From the NCBI GenBank assembly GCA_964533785.1, contig CAZHNG010000071.1, positions 1 to 23,134 of the forward strand: a DNA stretch of 23,134 bases. The letters are read 5' to 3'. The translations under genes and the position numbers were made by a program. Shown here piece by piece: positions 1 through 8,400 of the stretch; position 1 is the stretch's first letter, and each line of letters begins with the position of its first letter. The notes beneath the pieces are model-generated. The model searched no databases and was not told the origin of the DNA. It worked only from the letters and a program-made list of their open reading frames with translations. Source of the stretch: JANQRV01 sp964533785 (GTDB lineage: Bacteria; Bacteroidota; Bacteroidia; Chitinophagales; Saprospiraceae).

Positions 1-23
1 TTTTCGTCCAACTCTTCGTTACG

Positions 24-192
24 TGCTCGCCTTCGGGACTATGCAGGCTGACCGGGAATGTGTGAATCTGCTAAATTTTTAAATTTAGTAGATTTTATAC
101 TATTGAATTTCAATTAATTAAGATTTACTAGATTTAGGAAATCTAGCAAATCGAGAATCTCCGGTCAGCCTGTATGGCCCCGAGGCTCCGCC
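24..192. repeat. Long imperfect palindrome with nested hairpins
   Basis: Seen directly: CAGGCTGACCGG (44-55) is exactly complementary to CCGGTCAGCCTG (161-172), and the complementarity continues outward imperfectly to about 24 and 192. The AT-rich interior folds again: 65-78 pairs with 81-94 (14 pairs, one G.T), 122-135 pairs with 139-152 (13 of 14), and 102-107 pairs with 109-114. The two inner hairpins are inverted copies of each other (roughly 80% alike), so the whole segment is one palindrome centred at about 108 whose arms are themselves palindromic. The stem is GC-rich and the interior AT-rich. It could be a MITE-like element, a structured RNA, or a bidirectional termination structure; no transposase or open frame lies inside. 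Confidence 0.75.
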
Positions 193-513
193 GATATTCG
201 GATATGGGGCCCTTAATCCCATTTCCTCATTGATTTGGACAAAAATCCGGTGGTTCAAAACACTAAGAAACTTATATTACAGTGTATTAAATATCTGGGT
301 TTTGAACCCCAATGATAATGAATGTCAATACTCTAAACCTCAACCTCCCTCTCAACCTGCAATAATTACATGCCTTTCACAAAACCATGCCATTTTGACG
401 CAAAAAAAAGGGTGTCAATCACTTGGAACAATATATGTGTCTAAAATGAATGCTATTGACAAAGAAGAGTAAAGCCCGCCCGGCAAATTGTTCTTATCTT
501 TGTGAATGAGACA
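193..513. other. Non-coding spacer upstream of secA
   Basis: No convincing gene is present. An 80-codon open frame at 230-472 has low-complexity composition, no recognisable motif and no start context, so it is not called. A perfect 10-bp inverted repeat, GGTTCAAAAC (252-261) and GTTTTGAACC (299-308), is present. TATCTTTG at 495-502 fits the Bacteroidota -7 consensus TAnnTTTG, but no TTG lies at the usual distance upstream, so a promoter is not claimed. Confidence 0.5.
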
Positions 514-548
514 TTAGACTACAGACGCTAGACTTTAGACGCTAGATG
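514..548 (+). repeat. Degenerate heptad repeat array (plus orientation)
   Basis: Five consecutive 7-bp units can be read in one register: TTAGACT, ACAGACG, CTAGACT, TTAGACG, CTAGATG. It is the left partner of an oppositely oriented array at 801-835. The same heptad family recurs at 5132-5166, 5256-5283, 13589-13630 and 22847-22874. Confidence 0.8.
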
Positions 549-580
549 TCAGAATTGTGTTAAGAGAAAGAGTTAAGCTT

Positions 581-783
581 AGGCTGTCTCAAAAGCGAGA
601 CATTAAAAATGTACAGCATTTGATTTTAAACGCATAGGGAAATAGGTACAAAGATGAAATACTATGCCCCCTGTCTGCTCGGCCGAGCAGGCAGTTATTG
701 TTCCTATTAGCCTCAGGCAGACTCTACGTAGTGTGTTTTATAAAATGCTATCATCTCTAAGCATTTTAACTTATGAGACAGCT
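581..783. repeat. Fold-back (MITE-like) element with a central palindrome
   Basis: The left end AGGCTGTCTCAAAAG (581-595) and the right end CTTATGAGACAGCT (770-783) are terminal inverted repeats with about 12 of 14 positions matching. The centre, 671-694, is a near-perfect palindrome whose core CTGCTCGGCCGAGCAG (675-690) is perfect. Weaker complementarity runs through the arms, for example the segment around 613-635 against 735-755. The midpoint of the terminal repeats (about 682) coincides with the midpoint of the core palindrome. GGCTGTCTCAAAA-like termini are familiar from bacterial insertion sequences and their non-autonomous derivatives (recollection, not a database match). No clear target duplication was seen. 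Its right half lies inside the open frame that runs upstream of SecA. Confidence 0.6.
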
Positions 784-800
784 CCAAGAACGGTTCCGAA

Positions 801-835
801 TCCAGCGTCTAGTGTCCAGCGTCTAACGTCTTTAC
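801..835 (-). repeat. Degenerate heptad repeat array (minus orientation)
   Basis: On the plus strand the 7-bp units are TCCAGCG, TCTAGTG, TCCAGCG, TCTAACG, TCTTTAC, which are the complement of the 514-548 type. TCCAGCGTCTARYG also repeats with a 14-bp period. With the 514-548 array it brackets the fold-back element at 581-783. The array lies directly before the secA start. Confidence 0.75.
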
Positions 836-852
836 TTAAAAATATATCATAC

Positions 853-3800
853 ATGTTAGGTGCGATCAGCAAAACAATTAAAGGACTATTTCCGAATAAG
901 TACGAGCGAGATGTCAAGAGTTATTCTCCCATCGTGGGTGAGATCAATGAAAACTTTGAAGAATATCAGCAATTGAGCAATGATGAACTCCGGAATAAAA
1001 CCCTGGAATTCAGAAAGCGAATTGCGGAACATTTGGAGGGGATTGATGAAGATATCCGTGTGGCTATCGAAGAAGCAAAAACGGAAGAAGACCTGGCAGC
1101 TAAGGAAAGTTTATTCAAGGAAGTGGATGAACTCAAAAAGGAAAGAGATAATCACCTGGAGGATATTCTAAAAGAGATCCTTCCCGAAGCGTTTGCGGTA
1201 GTGAAAGAAACGGCTCGCCGGTTCAAGGAAAATGAAACCTTAACGGTTACGGCCACGGAGTTCGACCGGAATATGGCGGCCGCGAAAGGCAAGACTTATA
1301 TCACCATCAAAGACGATCAGGCCATCTGGCAAAATAGCTGGAAAGCTGCCGGGGGAGAAATCACCTGGAATATGGTGCACTACGATGTGCAGTTGATCGG
1401 TGGTATGGTATTACACGACGGTAAGATTGCCGAAATGCAGACGGGTGAGGGTAAAACCCTGGTGGCTACACTACCGGCCTACCTTAACGGCTTATCCGGC
1501 CAGGGCGTGCACGTTATTACCGTAAATAATTACCTAGCCCTGCGGGACTGTGAATGGGTCGGACCTATTTTCGAGTTTTTATTCCTGACTACCGATTGTA
1601 TTGACAAATACCGGCCCCACTCCGAAGAACGCATACGCGCTTACAATTGCGATATTGTCTACGGTACCAATAATGAATTTGGCTTTGACTACTTGCGGGA
1701 CAACATGGTCCATTCTCTGGATGAAAAAGTACAGCGCAAGCACCATTTTTCCATGATCGATGAGGTCGACTCGGTGCTGATCGACGACGCCCGAACGCCT
1801 TTGATCATTTCCGGGCCGGTAGCAAAGGGCAGCGAAGATCAGGAATATATCACCCTCAAACCGCAGGTAGAAAAACTGATCAATGTTCAGCGTAAACTGG
1901 CTACCCAGTATCTTTCGGAGGCTAAAAAGTTGTTTAAAGAAGGCAAGACCGGTCCTAATGAAGGGGAAGCGGGTCTAGCCTTGTTCCGCGCTCACCGTGC
2001 ATTGCCTAAGAACCGGCCATTGATCAAATTTTTGAGTGAAGAAGGAGTGAGGGTAATGCTGCAAAAAACGGAAAACTTCTATATGCAGGAGCAATCCAAA
2101 AACATGCACATCGCCGATGAGCCCTTGTACTTTACCATCGATGAAAAAAACAGGAACGTTGAGTTAACGGATAAAGGAACGGAATATCTTTCCCACGGTA
2201 ATTCCGATCCTAACTTCTTTATCATGCCGGATATTGCTACGAGCATGGTGGAGATCGAAGCCGAAGAGGAGTTATCAACACAGGAAAAAGAAGAAGCTAA
2301 AAATAAACTGGCGCAGGATTATGCGATCAAATCAAAACGCCTGCACTCGATCAGCCAGTTGTTGAAAGCATATACTTTGTTCGAGCGCGACGAAGAATAC
2401 GTCGTAATGGATGGTCAGGTAAAGATCGTAGATGAGCAGACCGGCCGGATGATGGAGGGTCGTCGTTACTCAGACGGATTACACCAGGCTTTGGAAGCCA
2501 AGGAAAATGTGAAAGTAGGGGATATTACCCAAACTTACGCGACGATCACCTTGCAGAATTACTTCCGCATGTACCATAAGCTTGCGGGTATGACGGGTAC
2601 GGCGGAGACGGAAGCAAGCGAACTCTGGGAGATCTACAAACTGGATGTGGTCGTTATCCCAACCAATAAACCAGTGATCAGAGATGACCGGGAGGACCTG
2701 GTCTATAAAACAGAAAGAGAAAAGTATAATGCCGCTATTGAAGAAATTGACCGCCTGACCAGTGGTGGACGACCAGTTTTGGTGGGTACGACTTCGGTAG
2801 ATGTTTCGGAAAAGCTGAGCCGGATGCTGCAGCTGCGCAACATCGATCACAACGTGCTGAACGCCAAACAACACCAGCGGGAGGCAGAGATCGTGGCCGA
2901 AGCGGGTAATCCCGGTAAGGTAACTATTGCCACCAATATGGCGGGACGTGGTACGGACATTAAAATTTCTCAGCAGGTCAAAGATGCCGGTGGTTTGGCC
3001 ATTATCGGTACGGAAAGACACGATTCCAGACGGGTAGACCGGCAGCTCCGCGGTCGTGCCGGTCGTCAGGGAGACCCCGGTAGTTCTCAGTTCTACGTTT
3101 CTCTGGAAGATAAGTTGATGCGGCTCTTCCAATCAGAACGGATCGCCAAAATGATGGACCGGATGGGACATAAAGAAGGGGATGTCATCCAGGCCAGAAT
3201 GGTAACCAAGTCTATCGAAAGAGCCCAAAAGAAAGTAGAAGAAAATAACTTCGGGATCCGGAAAAGGTTATTGGAGTACGATGACGTCATGAATATCCAG
3301 CGGGAGGCTATTTACAAAAAGCGGGAGAATGCTTTGTCGGGTGAACGGCTTTCGGTAGACCTCTACAATATGTATCTGTCTACCATCGAAAACCTGATCT
3401 TTAACCATCGGGAGCAGGGCGATTTTGAAAGCTTCCGCCGCGATTGCCTGGGGTCAATTGGTTTCGATCCCAAAATTGATCCTATTGACTTTAAAGAGAA
3501 TCCCCTTGATGACCTGGTAGAAACCATCTACGAACAGTTTCAGGCGTTTTACAGCAGAAAAGGTAATCATATCGCAGAAGCTCTAATGCCTCAAATTAAG
3601 CATGTTTACGAAAAGCAACCGCAACAATACAAGCGCATTTTAATTCCGTTTTCCGATGGTCGCTCCCAACCTTTGGCCATTACTGCAGAAATAGAAGAAG
3701 CAGTTAAAACAAACGGCAAGTCGATCGTTACCGATATCGAAAAGGCGGTGACCCTGGCCATCATCGACGAAAAATGGAAAGAGCACTTGCGCTCAATGGA

Positions 3801-4182
3801 TGAATTGAAAGAATCAGTGCAGGCTGCTTCCTTTGAGCAAAAGGATCCGCTCGTCGTCTATAAAATGGAAGCTTATAATCTTTTTGAAAACCTGATCTAC
3901 GAAATAAACGAAGATACCGTAGCCTATTTATCTAAAGGTTCTTTAGCTCTTCCGGATGGACGGTCCCTTGAGCAGGCCCGTGAACGCAAGACCAACACCA
4001 GTAAATTGCGTACCAATGCTCAAGAACGCAGCCAGGACCAGGAAGCAGCACGCGCCGCTGCGGAGGGAGTAAGCCGGCGTTCCAAGCCGCAAACAGTAGT
4101 GAGAAAAGAAAAAAAGGTTGGACGTAATGATCCTTGTCCTTGCGGTAGCGGTAAGAAGTACAAACACTGCCACGGCAAGTGA
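853..4182 (+). CDS. secA: Protein translocase subunit SecA
   Basis: This is the ATPase motor of Sec-dependent export, acting at the cytoplasmic face of SecYEG. The start is placed at ATG 853 (1109 aa, MLGAISKTIKGLF). The frame stays open back to 664, but those 63 codons translate repeat DNA (half of a palindrome plus heptads) and lie outside the family. Visible motifs are Walker A MQTGEGKT (195-202), the DEAD-like box DEVDSVLIDDART from 303, GMTGTA, and the second-ATPase motifs AGRGTDIK from 697 and QLRGRAGRQGDPG. The C-terminal zinc-binding tail is CPC(x8)CH (C1095, C1097, C1106, H1107), which in other SecAs contacts SecB and lipid. A long insertion of roughly 150 residues follows the DEVD region, as is usual in Bacteroidota, and accounts for the length above E. 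coli SecA (901 aa). No Shine-Dalgarno sequence is seen. Confidence 0.97.
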   Translation: MLGAISKTIKGLFPNKYERDVKSYSPIVGEINENFEEYQQLSNDELRNKTLEFRKRIAEHLEGIDEDIRVAIEEAKTEEDLAAKESLFKEVDELKKERDNHLEDILKEILPEAFAVVKETARRFKENETLTVTATEFDRNMAAAKGKTYITIKDDQAIWQNSWKAAGGEITWNMVHYDVQLIGGMVLHDGKIAEMQTGEGKTLVATLPAYLNGLSGQGVHVITVNNYLALRDCEWVGPIFEFLFLTTDCIDKYRPHSEERIRAYNCDIVYGTNNEFGFDYLRDNMVHSLDEKVQRKHHFSMIDEVDSVLIDDARTPLIISGPVAKGSEDQEYITLKPQVEKLINVQRKLATQYLSEAKKLFKEGKTGPNEGEAGLALFRAHRALPKNRPLIKFLSEEGVRVMLQKTENFYMQEQSKNMHIADEPLYFTIDEKNRNVELTDKGTEYLSHGNSDPNFFIMPDIATSMVEIEAEEELSTQEKEEAKNKLAQDYAIKSKRLHSISQLLKAYTLFERDEEYVVMDGQVKIVDEQTGRMMEGRRYSDGLHQALEAKENVKVGDITQTYATITLQNYFRMYHKLAGMTGTAETEASELWEIYKLDVVVIPTNKPVIRDDREDLVYKTEREKYNAAIEEIDRLTSGGRPVLVGTTSVDVSEKLSRMLQLRNIDHNVLNAKQHQREAEIVAEAGNPGKVTIATNMAGRGTDIKISQQVKDAGGLAIIGTERHDSRRVDRQLRGRAGRQGDPGSSQFYVSLEDKLMRLFQSERIAKMMDRMGHKEGDVIQARMVTKSIERAQKKVEENNFGIRKRLLEYDDVMNIQREAIYKKRENALSGERLSVDLYNMYLSTIENLIFNHREQGDFESFRRDCLGSIGFDPKIDPIDFKENPLDDLVETIYEQFQAFYSRKGNHIAEALMPQIKHVYEKQPQQYKRILIPFSDGRSQPLAITAEIEEAVKTNGKSIVTDIEKAVTLAIIDEKWKEHLRSMDELKESVQAASFEQKDPLVVYKMEAYNLFENLIYEINEDTVAYLSKGSLALPDGRSLEQARERKTNTSKLRTNAQERSQDQEAARAAAEGVSRRSKPQTVVRKEKKVGRNDPCPCGSGKKYKHCHGK

Positions 4183-4946
4183 TTTACCGATCATTAAAAA
4201 GGAGTGTAAAAAGCATACTGCCTGCACGACTGCTATGGAAAATGGAACCCGGTCTGAGGTGGTTGTACGCCAGCGTTTTTTTTCATGGCAATCAGTTTTG
4301 CTGTAATATTTGTGGACACCGGTTCTCCGCGTTTATAACCGTAAGGTCGGGGGATAAAATTTGTCCTTTTTGTGGAAGTTTGCCCAGAAGCCGGAGATTA
4401 TTGCAACTGTTGCTGGATGAAAATCTGCTGATCGGCAAAGTATTGCACTTTTCTCCTTCTCGTTCCCTGTATCGTTATTTCAAAAGTTTGGCAGGTATCC
4501 ACTACCTCAGTTCTGATTTTGCGAACGAATTTATGGCCGACCGGCAATTGGATATTACAGCCATAGACCTGCCGGATAAAAGCATTGACACCATCCTTTG
4601 TTTGCATATCCTGGAACACATCGAAAATGATCTGAAAGCCATGCGGGAATTATACCGGATCTTAAAACCAGGAGGGAAAGTTATCATCCAGACACCTTTC
4701 AAAATAGGGGATATTTATGAAAACCCTAAGGTTCAAACGCCGGAAGAGCGGGAAAAGCATTTCGGTCAGGCCGATCACGTACGTATTTATTCTCTAGCAG
4801 GCTTAAAAGGTAGATTGGAGCAGGTTGGATTAGAGGTTTCTGTCAGGTCGTTTCGAGAGAGAACCATTTCTCCTCAAGGTTTTAAAGCAAAAGAAGTATT
4901 TTTAATTGCTTCTAAATTAAACGGTTGCGAGATAGCAAATAAATGA
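4179..4946 (+). CDS. Zinc-ribbon class I SAM-dependent methyltransferase
   Basis: A predicted 255-aa methyltransferase of unknown substrate. The N-terminus carries two cysteine pairs (C42/C45 and C62/C65, CNICG and CPFCG) that should form a zinc ribbon. It is followed by a class I fold: KVLHFSPSRSLYRYF (about 87-101) in the position of the SAM-binding motif I, the acidic LPDKSIDTILCLHILEHI (about 132-149), and LYRILKPGGKVIIQTPF, the usual strand-5 segment. Motif I lacks the classic GxGxG, as in other methyltransferases of this zinc-ribbon type. The GTG start overlaps the secA stop (GTGA, 4179-4182), suggesting translational coupling. An in-frame ATG at 4242 would give 234 aa and still keep the ribbon, so the start is uncertain. 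The family is often linked to cell-surface or glycan modification, but nothing here shows the substrate. Confidence 0.85.
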   Translation: MIYRSLKRSVKSILPARLLWKMEPGLRWLYASVFFHGNQFCCNICGHRFSAFITVRSGDKICPFCGSLPRSRRLLQLLLDENLLIGKVLHFSPSRSLYRYFKSLAGIHYLSSDFANEFMADRQLDITAIDLPDKSIDTILCLHILEHIENDLKAMRELYRILKPGGKVIIQTPFKIGDIYENPKVQTPEEREKHFGQADHVRIYSLAGLKGRLEQVGLEVSVRSFRERTISPQGFKAKEVFLIASKLNGCEIANK

Positions 4947-5131
4947 AGGCTGAGCTTCGTTTATTCCCTAACCCGCCAACTTCGAATAAGCATCCCTTTT
5001 ATTCTTACTAGCAGTTTTACACATAATTCACTATTTTGTGAAAAATTACAGCGTGTTTTAAATGGAGGAAAAGGATAAAAGTTGCATGATAGGTAATATC
5101 CTGGCCTTTTTTCTTAACCTTTATTTAAACC

Positions 5132-5166
5132 CTAGACTTTTGACGCTAGATTCTAGAAGTTAGACT
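5132..5166 (+). repeat. Degenerate heptad array, left arm of an inverted pair
   Basis: The units are CTAGACT, TTTGACG, CTAGATT, CTAGAAG, TTAGACT. Positions 5135-5157 match the reverse complement of 5257-5279 at 21 of 23 positions, so this array and the one at 5256-5283 form an inverted repeat. Confidence 0.8.
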
Positions 5167-5205
5167 AAAAATTCTAACTAATTGACAATCAACGGAAATT
5201 TTATT

Positions 5206-5215
5206 NNNNNNNNNN
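5206..5215. other. Assembly gap (10 N)
   Basis: Ten consecutive N mark an unresolved join. The midpoint of the flanking inverted repeat (about 5207) falls inside the run, which is the expected outcome if a palindrome or fold-back element here broke the assembly. The true length is unknown. Confidence 0.95.
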
Positions 5216-5255
5216 TTCTGAAAAATTGATATCCATTGAATATCAGCGTTTTGTT

Positions 5256-5283
5256 GTCTAAAATCTAGCATCAAAAGTCCAAT
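5256..5283 (-). repeat. Degenerate heptad array, right arm of an inverted pair
   Basis: On the plus strand the units are GTCTAAA, ATCTAGC, ATCAAAA, GTCCAAT. Read on the minus strand this matches the array at 5132-5166, with two mismatches over 23 positions. Confidence 0.8.
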
Positions 5284-5463
5284 TAAACCATAACAATTAA
5301 ATTTACATCCCATGAATACTTACTGCCGATTAACCAGGGCACAATCATTTTTGTGCACCATGTTTTCTACTCCTACATCCCTCCAAATGCAACAGGAAGC
5401 CTTTCACCCCCAATAATCGTATTAATAACTCATAATCCCATTAATTAGAAAAAATAAAAGGCT

Positions 5464-8400
5464 ATGAATCTTTGCTTTTTTAAGTGTAGAAGGCCGTTCT
5501 TTTTAAGTTTATTTATAGTATTGTGCAATTCCGTCATTTATACGACTACTTTGGCCCAGTCTGCTCCGGTTATCAATAATGTACCGGCGGAGGTCACGAT
5601 TGATTGTATTGATGATGTACCGGATCCGGTTGATCTCGAAGCTACGGATGATGATCCAGGTTTTCCCAAGTTGATCACCCCGGTTGATATGCCCGAAGCG
5701 GCCGATATTACTCCTGTTTGTGCTTTAGATACCATATTCAGGATCTGGACGGCAGAAAGTGATTCAGCCACAATTACCAGAGATACTCAATTGATTATCA
5801 TCAATCCGGACGAAACGCCACCAACTATCGGCCTGGATGTAGAGAGAGATACCGCTTCCTGTGAAATTGCCCTCGATGATAACAACCCGCAAGGATATGC
5901 CAGTTGGAAAAATGAACAGAATATCCGGGTCAACACTAATATTGATACCTTAATAACGGACAATTGCAGCGGTATTGACTTTGGTGCTCTTGAGATGGAA
6001 GAGATCATCGACGGACCCTGTGGAACGAGAGAGTATCGATTTACGATCACCGATAATTGTGGACAAACGGCCACCTGGTCGGCTTTTTATACCGTACTGG
6101 ATACGGTACCTCCGGTTTTCGTGGATTTGCCTGGCGATACCATCGTTTCGTGTGATGATCCTTATCTTATTGCACCCGCTCCCATCGTTACGGCTACGGA
6201 TAATTGCAGCATGAATTTTATCCCGGTCTTAACCGTTGACGATGATCAGGAGGTCAACGGCAGTTGTAAGGAATTTCAGTACACCATCACGCGGACCTGG
6301 ACGGTTAGCGACGACTGCGGGAATGAAACGACCGGTCAGCAGATCATCAATGTTAATGACCTGACCGCTCCCACATTTACAGAACCCGATGATATCATCA
6401 TCAGTTGTACCGACGATGCAAATGATCTAGACCTGACGGGCGATGTTACGGATGCGGTCGATGAATGCGGTGGTCCCGTCAACCTGGATTTTTCCGACCA
6501 GGTATCCCAGGGCAGTTGTCCGAACGATACCATTATCACACGTACCTGGCGTGCCCGGGATGTCTGCGGCAATACCACTACCCGCACACAAACCATCACT
6601 AAAAAGGATGACACCCCTCCTACGTTCACTCCACCCCGGGATACCATGGTGGATTGTAGTATCGGTGAACAAGTGGACGTAACGGGAAGGCCGACCGGTA
6701 TCCAGGACAATTGTGGTAACGGATTCCGAACACCCACTTTCATAGATGTGATCGTAGATGATCCGCTTTGCGAGAGCAAATACACCGTAAAAAGAACCTG
6801 GACGATAGAGGACAGTTGCGGTAATGCTGCTTTTTACGAGCAAATCATTGAAGTCATGGATTTGCAGGCTCCGGCCTTTTCAACGGCGCCGATGGATCTG
6901 ACGATCATTTGTGCGGATGACCTGAATATTGAAACGGCCTTTGAAGATTGGCTCACCAACCGGGCCGGTGCCAGTGCTACCGACAATTGTGAGTTACTCG
7001 ACACAATTTTTGTCTTTAATTCCGGGACTGATCAGGTTCCGGATCTGAGTACCTTTATTTGTCCGGCCAACGGAGATACGGTATTAATGCAGCAGGTCGA
7101 TTTTATCATTGAAGATGCTTGCGGCAACCGGGACACCGCGATGGCTACTTTTGCCGTCATCGACAATACCCCGCCGACCATCATCGAATGCCAATCAGAT
7201 ACGACGATCTTTACCAATCCGGGAGAATGCAGCGCTACTTTTGCTTTGATCCCTCCCGCTTTTGAAGAAGAATGTTCCGCTTCCCTGGAAGTGGAGGATA
7301 TCGTTAGTGAAAATACGCTGACGAGTGCTGCGCTGCCGGGAGAAGAAGGGAACGTGCCGGTAGATCCCACGATCCTCAACTTCCCGCTAAATACCAGTCA
7401 ACCGGTCAATGCTTTTACAGACGCGAGTTTGACCATCAGTCTTATTTCGGCTGATGCGGAGACGGAGAGTGAGCACCTGATCATCAAAGGAGAAGATGGC
7501 AGCATACTGGGCAGAACGGCAACGACGGATGTAAGCTGCGGCAATTCGGATACAACGGTTGTCATTACCCGGGATCAATTCAACGAATGGGCTTCCGACG
7601 GGGTTATTTCTATTGGCCTGGAACCCAACATCCCAGTTGGTCAGGCCGGTCGTTTTGCAGTAAATGATATTTGCGAAAACGGTACCATCGTAAGAGGGAA
7701 TTTGCAAGTCACCGTTAAATCATTAGAAACCGTAAGATTTAGATACCGTAAAGACGATGAACCGCTGATCGATGCCGATTTTTCCGACCCCGTGATGGCT
7801 ACCTTCGATCAGGGAACGCATACAGTGGCATACATCCTGGAGGATTGTGCCGGCAATGTCGATAGCTGTACGTTTATTCTTACGGTCAGAGACAACGAAC
7901 CACCCGAGCTTTCCTGTCCTGATGACATCGTCATTGTATTGCCCCCGGATACTTGCTCGGTAGCATTAACCTTACCCTTTATTGAAGATATTACGGATAA
8001 TTGTGCAGCCAGGCAGCAATACCTGGAAACCTTACCGAACGACACTACTGATGCTTTGATAAGATTTCAGTTAGATCCTAACCTGAATGATTACCTAGCC
8101 ATGGAGGATTCGGTTGTTTTTACCAACGTTGCGGCCAACGCCATTGGGGATGTAAATGTCGTTTTGGATGTAAAAGGCGATTTTAGTACGAATGGTGCTT
8201 TCATTGATGTTTTTAGTGAAAATGGTTTGTTGATCGGTAGTACGAGGGTTGGAATTGCCGATTGTAATAACGCAGGGCAACAGGGCAACCTTACTATTCC
8301 TGCTGCTACCTTCAATGAAATGGCCGTCGATGGTCAAATAACTTTACGGCTGGTGCCGAATGATATTACCGTTCCTCCCGGCGTTGCCGGTGATGGGATC

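Larger units (their letters stand above)
4947..5463. other. Intergenic region upstream of the adhesin gene
   Basis: No gene is supported. The region holds two heptad arrays in opposite orientation on either side of a 10-N gap, and is otherwise AT-rich. A 34-codon frame at 5312-5416 has no recognisable features and is not called. No TTG/TAnnTTTG promoter pair at proper spacing was found before the adhesin start. Real sequence of unknown length may be missing at the gap. Confidence 0.6.

Noticed and set aside
375..392. Sigma-54-like TGGCATG...TTTTG on the minus strand
   Set aside because: Spacing between the GG and the expected GC is one base short and the GC is replaced by GT; there is no gene in the right direction.
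230..472. 80-codon plus-strand open frame
   Set aside because: Composition is low-complexity, no motif is recognisable, and it lies between two palindromic elements.
478..489. GCCCGGCAAATT shared with 23100-23111
   Set aside because: A single 12-bp match with no longer similarity on either side; could be chance or a minor repeat.
2479..3132. 217-codon frame antisense to secA
   Set aside because: It lies wholly inside the well-conserved secA helicase region; its translation has no recognisable domain.
5312..5416. 34-codon frame upstream of the adhesin gene
   Set aside because: Too short and without recognisable features or start context.
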